A stretch of DNA of 64,000 nucleotides from Terriglobus albidus (lineage in GTDB: Bacteria; Acidobacteriota; Terriglobia; Terriglobales; Acidobacteriaceae): the NCBI RefSeq assembly GCF_008000815.1, contig NZ_CP042806.1, positions 5,580,001 through 5,644,000 on the forward strand, read 5' to 3'. Shown piece by piece: positions 1 to 8,579 of this stretch. The notes below the pieces were generated by a model. It had not been told where the DNA came from and ran no database searches. It was given only the letters and a program-made list of their open reading frames with translations. The translations under genes and the position numbers were made by a program. Every line of letters starts with the position of its first letter. Position 1 is the stretch's first letter.

Positions 1-26
1 ATCCCGCACCTAATGCACAGCCGTCT

Positions 27-3000
27 TCAACCGGCCGTGCGTCGCTCATTCAACCATCGATACAACGCCGGCAGGACCAGCAACGTCAGGAAGGTTGATG
101 TGACAAGCCCTCCAATCACCACGGTTGCAAGTGGCCTTTGCACCTCCGCTCCGGCGCCTGTAGAAATTGCCATCGGGATGAATCCGAGACTGGCTACAAG
201 CGCAGTGGTAGCTACAGGCCGGAGACGAGTCTCCGAGCCTTCGATCACCGCATCTGCCACCGATCGGCCCTTCGACGTCAACTCACGGATATAGCTAAGC
301 AGAACGATGCCGTTGAGTACCGCAATACCGAACAGAGCGATGAACCCGACTCCCGCTGAAATGCTGAACGGCATCCCGCGCAAAAGCAGCGCAACGATTC
401 CACCGGTAGCCGCCAACGGGATATTGAGGAAGATCAGTAAAGCGGGCATGACAGTCCCGAAGTTCATGAAGAGCAATACAAAGATAAGAATCAGCGCGCA
501 TGGCACCACAATCATCAGGCGTTTGCTGGCGCTGGTCAGTTGCTCGAATTGGCCGCCCCACTGTAGTTCATAGCCGCTTGGAATCCTGACCCGGTCCGCT
601 ACGGCTCTCTGCGCCTCGGAAACGAACCCTGCGAGATCACGGCCGCGGACATTGACCTCCACGCTGATGCGCCGCTGGCCGCCCTCACGGCTGACCTGGG
701 CCGGCCCCTCCTCATCGGCGATGTCAGCCAGTTGGGCAAGCGGGATGAAGTGGCCATCCTTGTCGCCGACCCGGAGATTGGCGATCGCATCGTTGCTATT
801 GCGCTGAGCTTCAGGAAAGCGCACCTGGATCGCGAAGCGGCTGTTGCCTTCCAGTACTTCTCCAACCGGTTTGCCCCCAACCGCCTGAATGGTATCCAGA
901 ACATCGGAGGCATCAAGGCCGTGCCGCGCAAGGTCTTCCCTGCGGAGCTTGATGCGGAGATATGGCAGCCCGGCGATGCGTTCGGGACGGACATCGCCTG
1001 CTCCCTTCACCTTGCTGACGACCTTCGCAATCTCGTCAGCCTTGGTCTTCAGCACGTTCAGATCGTCACCAAAGATCTTGATGGCCAGGTCGCTGCGTGA
1101 ACCGCCTTCCATCAGTTCCTGCACGCGCATCTGGATAGGCTGAGAGAAGCTGTAGCCCGAACCCGGCGCCTCTGCCTCCAGCCTCTCCTTCATCGCAGCG
1201 ATCAGTTCGTTCTTGGTGCGCTTCTTCGGCCATTCGTCCATTGGCTTAAGCGAAATGTAGACATCGCTCACGTCGATGGACATAGGATCAGTGGCTACTT
1301 CAGGACTGCCTGTCCGTGTGACCACGCGATCGACTTCGGGAAACTCCCGCAGGACGCTTTCGATGATCTGATTGCCGTGCAGAGACTCATCGATGGAGAT
1401 GCCTGGAACGCGGAACATCTCAATCAGGATGGAGCCTTCATCCAGCGATGGAATGAACTCAGCGCCGAGAAACGGAATCGCCGTGAGTGACAGAAGAAAC
1501 AGGCCCAGGGCAATACCTCCGGTGATCTTTGGATGTGCAACGGCGCGAAGCAGCATCGGACGGTAGGCGCGATCCAGTTTGCGCATCACCCATGTCGGCA
1601 TCTCTTCTTTTTCTTTCCGCAGCAGATACCAGCTCAGCACGGGCATCAGCAGAAGGGCCAGCAATAGCGATGCGAACAATGCGAAAAGCACTGTCGCCGC
1701 CATCGGCTTGAACATCTTGCCCTCAACCCCGCTGAGCGCCAGGATCGGAACATAGACAAGAAAGATAATCGCAACACCGAAGAAGATCGGCTTTGCCACT
1801 TCCATTCCGGCAAGCCGTATGGTGTCTTCTACCGGCTCTTCCGGATCGCGGTAGTGGAGGCGACGCAGTACGTTCTCGATCATCACGACGGAGCCATCCA
1901 CGATAAGCCCGAAGTCAATAGCGCCGAGGCTCATCAGGTTGCCGGAGATCTTTGCCTGCACCATACCCGTAACCGCGATGAGCATCGAGATCGGAATCGC
2001 AACCGAAACCGCGATTCCCGCCCGGAAGCTACCCAACAACAGAAACAGGACCGCGATGACCAGCAGACCGCCTTCGATCAGGTTGCGTGTAACCGTATGG
2101 ATGGTGCGGCCCACCAGCTCTTCGCGATCCAGCAATGGCGTGATCTTCACGCCCGCGGGTAGAGTCTGCTGCAGCGCCTCCAGCTTGGTCTTGACGTTCG
2201 CCGCGACGTCGCGCGAGTTCTCGCCGAGCAGCATCATCGCGATGCCGACCACAATCTCACCCTTGCCGTCCTGCGTCGCGAAGCCGCGCCGCACCATAGG
2301 GGCAAAATGCACCGTAGCGATGTTACGGATAAGAATCGGTGTGCCTGTCGGAGAGGCAGAGACAACGATGTTCTCGATATCCGTGAGGCTGGTGATCAGA
2401 CCTTCGCCCCGAATCAGCGATTGCTGTTCATAGTGTTCAAGGTATGCCCCGCCGGCATTCGCATTGTTCTTTGACAACGCCTCAATCACGCGTCCGAGGG
2501 TGACGTGATAGCTGGCCAGTTTGTCGTTATCTACCTCAACCTCATATGTCTTCAACTCGCCGCCGTGGCTGTTCACCTCGACGATACCCGGCACCAGCCG
2601 GAGTTTTGGAGCGATCTGCCAATCGAGGATGGAACGAAGCTCCATGGCGGAACGCCCGCCGCCGCTGACTTTGAACTGATAGATCTCACCCAGTCCGGTT
2701 GAGATGGGGCCCATCTCAGGCACGCCGACCGTGGCTGGAATCAGCTCTTTGGCTTGCGTAAGGCGTTCGTTAACAAGCTGACGGCAAAAGTACGGATCCG
2801 CACCATCATCGAAGTACACGGCGACGTATGACAAACCGTACTTCGAGGTTGACTGCACCCGCTTCAGGCCCGGCAAGCCGCTCATGGCCGTTTCAACGGG
2901 AAACGAGATCAGCTTCTCCACTTCCAATGGAGAAAGGCTAGGGGCGCGGGTAAGAATCAACACCTGGTTGGGTGTGATGTCCGGTTCCACATCAATGGGG

Positions 3001-3098
3001 AGCTCGCGCAACGAGATCATGCCAATCCCGATGGCAAACAACGTTCCCAGGATGACCAGGATTCGATACCGCAGAGCAATGGCGATGAGCTTTTCCAT
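27..3098 (-). CDS. czcA: CzcA-type heavy-metal efflux RND pump
   Basis: Inner-membrane proton-driven pump of a tripartite metal efflux complex, 1023 residues, the usual length for the HME-RND family. TM1 lies near residues 10-30. The TM4 motif DFGLIVDGSVVMIEN at residues 395-409 matches the divalent-cation (Co/Zn/Cd, Ni) class and not the Cu/Ag class, which carries a DAA motif. The gene is third in an operon: its ATG overlaps the TAA of the adaptor gene by one base (TAATG), which points to translational coupling. Known from the family: it exports divalent metals from periplasm or cytoplasm. The exact metal cannot be told from sequence. Confidence 0.93.
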   Translation of the reverse strand: MEKLIAIALRYRILVILGTLFAIGIGMISLRELPIDVEPDITPNQVLILTRAPSLSPLEVEKLISFPVETAMSGLPGLKRVQSTSKYGLSYVAVYFDDGADPYFCRQLVNERLTQAKELIPATVGVPEMGPISTGLGEIYQFKVSGGGRSAMELRSILDWQIAPKLRLVPGIVEVNSHGGELKTYEVEVDNDKLASYHVTLGRVIEALSKNNANAGGAYLEHYEQQSLIRGEGLITSLTDIENIVVSASPTGTPILIRNIATVHFAPMVRRGFATQDGKGEIVVGIAMMLLGENSRDVAANVKTKLEALQQTLPAGVKITPLLDREELVGRTIHTVTRNLIEGGLLVIAVLFLLLGSFRAGIAVSVAIPISMLIAVTGMVQAKISGNLMSLGAIDFGLIVDGSVVMIENVLRRLHYRDPEEPVEDTIRLAGMEVAKPIFFGVAIIFLVYVPILALSGVEGKMFKPMAATVLFALFASLLLALLLMPVLSWYLLRKEKEEMPTWVMRKLDRAYRPMLLRAVAHPKITGGIALGLFLLSLTAIPFLGAEFIPSLDEGSILIEMFRVPGISIDESLHGNQIIESVLREFPEVDRVVTRTGSPEVATDPMSIDVSDVYISLKPMDEWPKKRTKNELIAAMKERLEAEAPGSGYSFSQPIQMRVQELMEGGSRSDLAIKIFGDDLNVLKTKADEIAKVVSKVKGAGDVRPERIAGLPYLRIKLRREDLARHGLDASDVLDTIQAVGGKPVGEVLEGNSRFAIQVRFPEAQRNSNDAIANLRVGDKDGHFIPLAQLADIADEEGPAQVSREGGQRRISVEVNVRGRDLAGFVSEAQRAVADRVRIPSGYELQWGGQFEQLTSASKRLMIVVPCALILIFVLLFMNFGTVMPALLIFLNIPLAATGGIVALLLRGMPFSISAGVGFIALFGIAVLNGIVLLSYIRELTSKGRSVADAVIEGSETRLRPVATTALVASLGFIPMAISTGAGAEVQRPLATVVIGGLVTSTFLTLLVLPALYRWLNERRTAG

Positions 3099-4276
3099 TA
3101 GTCCTCATCTCCCAGTTCTCCGCCGGCCACGATGGACTTCAGGTGGAATGCTCCCTGCGTGACAACCTGCTCACCATCCTTCAGGCCGCTCACAATCTCA
3201 ACACGGTCTTTGACGGTAACGCCCTTCTCCACCCGCCGGATGGCGAACTTCGTCGGAGCGATACGAACAAAGACAACATCCTTTCCTTCGACCTCCTGCA
3301 AGGCGCTGCTGGAGACGGTAAGCGCATGCTTACTGAATGTCGTCGGAAGCTCGATGCTGGCGTACATGTCAGCCTTCAGACGCATATCGGCATTCGCAAC
3401 CTCGCATCGGACACGGGCTGTGCGGGTCTGCGGGTCAAGCACATCACTGATGTACGTGACTCGTCCCGGAAATGCGGTATCGGGGTAAGTCTCCACACGG
3501 ATCGAAGCATCCTGCCCCAGACGAATGCGGCCCAGGTCTTTCTCGTACACCTCGGCCTGTACCCACACATGTGAGAGGTCGGCCACCTGAAGCGCAGCGC
3601 GGCCGGGCTCCAGAACATCGCCGGCGGACATCTGCACCTTGATGACGGCGCCGGAGAAGGGGGCTCTCAGAACGGTCATGCCGGCAGGGCCTGATGCACC
3701 GAAGCGTTGAAGCCGCTGCTGCAGCCCGCGAACAACAGCCTCCTGCGACTGGATATTGGCGCGGATGCCTTGCTCTTCGGCCTTATTGAACTCATAGTCT
3801 TTTTCGGCCACCGCGCCAATATCGGCGAGATGCCGGGAACGTTCCGTCTGCCGCGCCGCCGGTACAAGCTGCGCCTGCAGCTTACTCAGCTCCGCCTTCG
3901 CGGACTGCTCCTGCGCACTTAGATCGACCGCATCCAGATTGTCGAAGGTAGCCAGAACCTGCCCAGCCTTTACGCGGTCACCGACCTTGACCTTAACCTC
4001 TGCGACTCGCCCGCGAGCGAGTGTAGAAACCTCGCCCACACGGCTGTCGATCGGCTGAACCGTGCCCGTCGCACGGAAGAACTCATTCATCTGTTCCAGC
4101 GTCGCGGCTTCGGTCTGCAGCCCCACGTGCTGCTGTGCGGGAAGCTGCATCTCCACTTCATTGCGTTTGGTTTCCTGCTCTGACGCGATCTTGTCACTCT
4201 CCGCGGTGGAGGTCTTGTTTTTGCAGCCGGTCGTAAGAACAGCAGTGAATAGAACAACAATCCAGATCTTCTTCAT
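3098..4276 (-). CDS. czcB: RND periplasmic adaptor (membrane fusion protein), lipoprotein
   Basis: 392-residue adaptor joining the RND pump to the outer-membrane channel. An N-terminal lipoprotein signal ends in a lipobox-like TTGC, so Cys18 is probably lipidated. Next come a barrel-sandwich hybrid (about residues 80-110), an alpha-hairpin (about 110-190), its second half with 'VLRAPFSGAVIKV', and a beta-barrel with 'VQAEVYEKDLGRIRLGQ'. The start codon overlaps the stop of the upstream channel gene by 4 bases (ATGA). Function is inferred from family and operon position; the short N-terminus lacks the metal-binding His-rich extension of some CzcB proteins. Confidence 0.92.
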   Translation of the reverse strand: MKKIWIVVLFTAVLTTGCKNKTSTAESDKIASEQETKRNEVEMQLPAQQHVGLQTEAATLEQMNEFFRATGTVQPIDSRVGEVSTLARGRVAEVKVKVGDRVKAGQVLATFDNLDAVDLSAQEQSAKAELSKLQAQLVPAARQTERSRHLADIGAVAEKDYEFNKAEEQGIRANIQSQEAVVRGLQQRLQRFGASGPAGMTVLRAPFSGAVIKVQMSAGDVLEPGRAALQVADLSHVWVQAEVYEKDLGRIRLGQDASIRVETYPDTAFPGRVTYISDVLDPQTRTARVRCEVANADMRLKADMYASIELPTTFSKHALTVSSSALQEVEGKDVVFVRIAPTKFAIRRVEKGVTVKDRVEIVSGLKDGEQVVTQGAFHLKSIVAGGELGDED

Positions 4277-5556
4277 GGGAGATTTCCTCCAATCGCACGC
4301 TCCAGTTCCGCCCAGGCGCGCTGTACTTCCGCTTGCGCATCGATATAGGCGACCCGGTTATCCACTACCTGCCGCTGCTCATTGATCACGTCCAGCAACC
4401 GAAGTTGTCCCAGCCTGTAGGCTTCGCGAATCACTTCAAGGTTCTTTTCGGAGCCGGGAACAACATCGGTGTCGAGCGTCTTCAGCGAGGCTTGCGCCGC
4501 CTCCAACCTGCGGAAGGCTGCCTCTACTTCGGTTGGAATGCTTTTCTCCAGATACTCGCGATGCAGTCTTGCGGCATTGTTGCGGGCGGTCGCCGCCTCA
4601 ACCTCGCCGCGTCCGCTACGGTTGCTCTTCAGCGGGACCGAGATTGAAAAGCTGAGAATGTCGTCACGATCGCGCAGCGGAGCGATTGCCCCGGTTGGAG
4701 TAAAGCCGAAGAGATCGTCAAACTGCGAGGTCTGCCGGATGTACCCGGCCCCAAGACTGACGTTCGGTTTTGCATTCGCCCGGGAGAGATCAATCGAGGT
4801 CTTCGATTGCGCTTCGTTCAGCCGCGCGGTCCGCAGATCGGCACGCCCCTCGTTGGCTCTTACGATGAAGGCCTGAAGCGAGTCAGTCGCGGGCGACGCC
4901 GGCTTGAGATCCGGTAAGGCCTCACCGGGAGCAAGCTGCGCCAGCCGCCGGAGCGTTGCTTCCGCGGTCGACAGACGTCCTCGGGCACTATTGATCTGCA
5001 CGGTAGCCTTGGCCAGTTCTACCTTCAGCAGATTGGCCTCAAGCGCGGGAGCATCGCCTTCGCCTACGCGTGCTTCGGTTAATCCCAGTGCCTGCCGGTT
5101 CGCATCACTGAGTTGCCGCAGCATCGCAAGCCTGTCCGCCTCAGCCGATCGATCAGCCGCGGCGACCCTGATCTCGTAGGCGAGCTCAGCTGACCTGGCC
5201 GCCAACTCGGCCTCAGCCTTGTCGACATCGAAGCCTGCGACCGCGATACGCTTGCCGCGTTTTCCGAAGGTCTCGACTTCCTGGGAGAAGTCAGCGCCAT
5301 AGGTGTCTTCACCAATGGTGCCGATCGGTCTTCCTGTCGCCCCTTTCAACGTAAGGCCCGGCGCCGGCCGTACTCCAGCCTGCCGCTTCAGGCCGCGCGC
5401 TTCGGCGATTCCCTCACGAGCCGCGGCAAGATCTTGATTGCGCTCAATTCCTATGCGTACAAGTTCCTCAACCGTAGATGGCGAGGTCTGCTGCGCCGGC
5501 GCGTAAGCCGATGCAGACAGCAGTACGCAAAGGACGAGCAATCGTCCTTTGAACAT
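4273..5556 (-). CDS. czcC: TolC-family outer-membrane channel of metal efflux system
   Basis: 427-residue outer-membrane efflux protein with a Sec signal peptide (about residues 1-22, ending AYAPAQQ) and two TolC repeats rich in long coiled-coil helices (for example around residues 100-200 and 310-420). The start is supported by an AAGGAGA ribosome-binding site about 7 bases upstream on the minus strand. It is the first structural gene of the czcCBA-like operon and overlaps the adaptor gene by 4 bases. It forms the exit duct of the complex; specificity lies in the pump, not here. Confidence 0.9.
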   Translation of the reverse strand: MFKGRLLVLCVLLSASAYAPAQQTSPSTVEELVRIGIERNQDLAAAREGIAEARGLKRQAGVRPAPGLTLKGATGRPIGTIGEDTYGADFSQEVETFGKRGKRIAVAGFDVDKAEAELAARSAELAYEIRVAAADRSAEADRLAMLRQLSDANRQALGLTEARVGEGDAPALEANLLKVELAKATVQINSARGRLSTAEATLRRLAQLAPGEALPDLKPASPATDSLQAFIVRANEGRADLRTARLNEAQSKTSIDLSRANAKPNVSLGAGYIRQTSQFDDLFGFTPTGAIAPLRDRDDILSFSISVPLKSNRSGRGEVEAATARNNAARLHREYLEKSIPTEVEAAFRRLEAAQASLKTLDTDVVPGSEKNLEVIREAYRLGQLRLLDVINEQRQVVDNRVAYIDAQAEVQRAWAELERAIGGNLP

Positions 5557-5599
5557 GGGTATCTCCTTGTGTCGTTAGCTCAAAACAACGAAGCGACGA

Positions 5600-5923
5600 T
5601 CAGGAGAGTTGAGGAGGGTGTTCGATCTCGGAGGGTCTTGTGTGGGGCTTCTGGAGCGGTTCTGCAATATACGCAGAGACACTGATTCGGTCCAGCGTGA
5701 CAAAGGCAAACAGTTCTACCGGCGCGGGATGGGCACAGCAGCAGATACAGTTATCGCCGCTATCTGTCGAGACCAGATCCTTATGCTGACGCTGTGACGC
5801 TAAAGCAGAGCAATCTGATCCTGGAACATCGCACGTTATAACCTGCACGCCCACATAGAGGACGAGCAGCAGTGCGACTGCGCGGAAGATGCGCGACCAG
5901 ACAGCCATGGGCTTATCAGCCAT
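5600..5923 (-). CDS. small membrane protein with CICCCAH cysteine cluster, leader gene of metal efflux operon
   Basis: About 107 residues from the internal ATG at 5923 (MADKPMAVW); an upstream in-frame ATG at 5968 would add 15 residues. One N-terminal hydrophobic segment (AVALLLVLYVGVQVITC) is followed by a soluble tail containing CICCCAHP and other Cys residues. It sits 43 bp upstream of the TolC gene on the same strand, so it is probably the first gene of the efflux operon. The thiol cluster suggests metal binding or sensing outside the cytoplasm; that is inference. No named family was recognised. Confidence 0.7.
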   Translation of the reverse strand: MADKPMAVWSRIFRAVALLLVLYVGVQVITCDVPGSDCSALASQRQHKDLVSTDSGDNCICCCAHPAPVELFAFVTLDRISVSAYIAEPLQKPHTRPSEIEHPPQLS

Positions 5924-5986
5924 AGGCTCATCATACCGCGTTGATCGGAAGCGGCTTCGCATCGACATCGCGACAGGCGTAAGTAG

Positions 5987-6016
5987 TTGAATTCACAGGG
6001 GTAAATGTGATATAAT
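5987..6016 (+). promoter_or_regulatory. candidate promoter with inverted repeat between -35 and -10
   Basis: TTGAAT (5987-5992) and TATAAT (6011-6016) are 18 bases apart, with TGA directly before TATAAT giving an extended -10. The arms TCACA (5993-5997) and TGTGA (6006-6010) form an inverted repeat with an 8-base spacer lying exactly in the promoter spacer, a classic operator position. It would drive the gene starting at 6057 and may also serve the divergent efflux operon. The promoter elements are seen directly; the operator role is inference. Confidence 0.6.
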
Positions 6017-6056
6017 ACTAAAGGTAATTTCATCCTGAAACTCACTATGAGGTGTC

Positions 6057-6491
6057 ATGACAATCTCACGCGACGCTGTTGCATCGTTCTTCCGGAAGTT
6101 TGCGGCCAGCAGTAATTCCAAAGACACACCAGCCGAGATCTCTCACTTTGCCGACGTATTCGTTGCGGCGGGTCCGTCTGGCAACGCTATCGTCAAGGTC
6201 GAAGATTTCGCAAAAGTATTGCCGAAGAGACGCCAGCTCCTGGAAGCATCCGGCCTTGTTCATACCTCACTCAAGTCCTTCGATGTAACGGCCTCAACAG
6301 ACCGCCACGTCGTCGTCAACAACACGTGGGAGATGAGCTTCAAGACCCAGACACACGGCGAGGTCACAATACCGGTCTCAGCCACCTTCACCATTGATAT
6401 GGGCGGTGAAAGTCCCAAGGTGCTTGTCTACCTTGCACATCAGGACATCCTGCAAATTCTGCGGGATCGCGGGATGCTGGCCGCCAACTAG
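6057..6491 (+). CDS. NTF2/SnoaL-like small protein
   Basis: 144 residues, soluble, no signal peptide. The pattern of an N-terminal helix (DAVASFFRKFAAS), an exclusion of cofactors, and alternating beta strands ending in VSATFTIDMGG is compatible with a SnoaL/NTF2-like cone fold, but similarity is weak and the function is unknown. It is transcribed divergently from the metal efflux operon with an 88-133 bp shared upstream region, so it could be co-regulated with metal resistance. It ends 20 bp from the convergent peptidase gene. Confidence 0.75.
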   Translation: MTISRDAVASFFRKFAASSNSKDTPAEISHFADVFVAAGPSGNAIVKVEDFAKVLPKRRQLLEASGLVHTSLKSFDVTASTDRHVVVNNTWEMSFKTQTHGEVTIPVSATFTIDMGGESPKVLVYLAHQDILQILRDRGMLAAN

Positions 6492-6511
6492 GCCAGGATA
6501 GACCGCCAAAC

Positions 6512-8434
6512 CTACTTCACTAATGGAGCTAGTAAGTCGCTGAGCAGATCGGGCATGTTCACGGTGCGCTCCAGGCGAGGAAATCGCTCACCATCGTGAT
6601 ACATGATCGGCACATCTCGTAACGCATTGCCAAGTTGCACAGTGATGAAGATGGGCTTGGATGCATCTACGTCGGTGGACTCCGGCTTTCTCTCCATCAG
6701 TGCTTTGTGCAAAGCAGATCGGGAGAAAGCTCGGCCATCGATCGTAATGATCTTCTCGCCCGGAGAGAGTTTGGCCTCGAAGGCGGGCGAGAAGAACCGG
6801 ACATCTCCTATGGTTCCATCCTCCCTTACGAGCAGGCCCAGCGAAAAGTATGCGTCGATGGTTTTGCCCATCTCCCCTTTCTCGTAATCGCTCGCCTCGT
6901 CAGAGTACGCGAGCGTCCAGCCGCTTTGCGTGATGCCATCGAGATCAGCGTGAGGCGAGAGAGAGGTGATCTTTTCCCGCAGGAAGTTCGCCCAATCATA
7001 GGGGGCAACCTGGTTCAGGTCGGCAACCAGTTCGTCAAAGTTATAAGGCACCGTGACGGGTGCAGTGTTGCCACCCTTCGCAAAAAAGACCAGGCAGAAG
7101 TCGTGCAGCGATTTCTGCCCGTTCGTCAGCTCGCGAATGAGCATGTCGGTATGCAGCCACAGGAGCTCGCCCTCAGCGTAGTAGTCAAAGCTGCGCCGCC
7201 AGTTGTTGTAAGCCATATTGCCTCCCTGGATGGGAGCCGATATCGCTGAATCTTCCACGTTGCGCCAAACACGGCCTGGCTTTTGATCCAGCGAGGCTGC
7301 TGAGTATGCGAGCGCCTCTCGGAACTGCTCCGGTGTCTCGAATCCAGACCGCACCGCCAGAACATCTCCCAGAAGTCTTGTCAGCCCTTCGTAGACCCAG
7401 AGCAATTCGCCTTTCATCGGTGTTGCGAAATCGGGTGTGTCGAGTCCTACCGGACGGCGGTATTTGCCATTCCATGAGTGGGTAAACTCGTGCGGCAGCA
7501 GCTCCCCATTCGATACTGCCTGGACTGGATCACTGTACGCATTATGAGAGCCGCCATTGTTGCTCGATTCCTGGTGCTCCTGACCATGACGTCCGGCGAA
7601 ATCACTCAGGGTAAGCAGGAAGTGATACGAGTCGTAATGGTGAGATCCGTACATCGCCCACGCTTCCGGCACCAGCTTGTTGAGCGCGGCAAGAAAGGCC
7701 GGGGTCAGGTTCTGATCGAGGTCCTGGGGCGAGTCGGCGGCGACATCCAGAAAATGCTGCGGCGCAATGCCCGGCGCCAAAGGAATCTCTTTGAAGTAAC
7801 GGCCGGTGAGAATCGGCGAGTCCTCAAGATGGCGAATCGTCGTTTGCGCAAAGGTGGTAGTGTTTCCAGTGGATTTAGCCGGTATCAGCGCAGTACCCAG
7901 ATGCCAGCCCTCCGGCACAATCACACTCGGCACAACAACGATCTGGCTAACGGGCACGCCCGCGGGATAGAACATCAGCCGTTCCCATTCAAGCTCAGCC
8001 AGATTGGGCGCCACGTCGATGCCTTGAGAAACAGCAAGAAAATCGTCGTGAATGTGCAGGCGCGTTACTCCGTTGGGAACGACAACGTGGAATGCGTACA
8101 AATCAATGTCGTCACGCCGCCAGGGAATGGCCTGCCCGTTACCAGTGACGACAATGCCGGCGAACTCGCCGATTGGTCCTGTTGGACTGTGACTGCCCGG
8201 AATCCATTTGGCCGCGGTAAACGTAAAAGGTCCGGGTTTGACGGGGATTTCGATTTCGGCATGTAACAACTTCCGAGGCGCATCGGTCAGGTTCGCGGTA
8301 ATGGTCATCGGATTCGCCGCAGCCGTTTGATTGTTAGTTTGCGCAAGGGGAGCAGCATGAATCCGTAAAGAAGCGAATACACAAGCGAACAGGGTGATAC
8401 CCGTGAGACAACGAGCGGACAGCCGGAAGGGCAT
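6512..8434 (-). CDS. M61-family metallopeptidase with C-terminal PDZ domain
   Basis: About 640 residues from the ATG at 8434, chosen because AGAGGAG precedes it at proper spacing and it begins a clean Sec signal peptide (MPFRLSARCLTG to HAAP). A longer in-frame start at 8491 lacks this. The zinc site HEFTHSW (about residues 315-321) and the downstream Glu in VYEGLT (about 349) match glycyl-aminopeptidase-type M61 enzymes. A PDZ-like segment with LSPGEKIITIDG lies near residues 540-590. Likely a secreted or periplasmic aminopeptidase; the substrate is unknown. Transcribed divergently from the MOSC fusion gene. Confidence 0.92.
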   Translation of the reverse strand: MPFRLSARCLTGITLFACVFASLRIHAAPLAQTNNQTAAANPMTITANLTDAPRKLLHAEIEIPVKPGPFTFTAAKWIPGSHSPTGPIGEFAGIVVTGNGQAIPWRRDDIDLYAFHVVVPNGVTRLHIHDDFLAVSQGIDVAPNLAELEWERLMFYPAGVPVSQIVVVPSVIVPEGWHLGTALIPAKSTGNTTTFAQTTIRHLEDSPILTGRYFKEIPLAPGIAPQHFLDVAADSPQDLDQNLTPAFLAALNKLVPEAWAMYGSHHYDSYHFLLTLSDFAGRHGQEHQESSNNGGSHNAYSDPVQAVSNGELLPHEFTHSWNGKYRRPVGLDTPDFATPMKGELLWVYEGLTRLLGDVLAVRSGFETPEQFREALAYSAASLDQKPGRVWRNVEDSAISAPIQGGNMAYNNWRRSFDYYAEGELLWLHTDMLIRELTNGQKSLHDFCLVFFAKGGNTAPVTVPYNFDELVADLNQVAPYDWANFLREKITSLSPHADLDGITQSGWTLAYSDEASDYEKGEMGKTIDAYFSLGLLVREDGTIGDVRFFSPAFEAKLSPGEKIITIDGRAFSRSALHKALMERKPESTDVDASKPIFITVQLGNALRDVPIMYHDGERFPRLERTVNMPDLLSDLLAPLVK

Positions 8435-8579
8435 GCGCGGGCTCCTCTTTCCGGAGATACGGTGCCAGATAACGTTTGGTTCCCGAATCAAAAAGCCAGG
8501 TACCAGCCTGTCCGTTTCATCGCGCGAGGTAGATGATTGTTAACGCCAAGTAAGGCAACGTACCGCAAATGGAGGGAGC

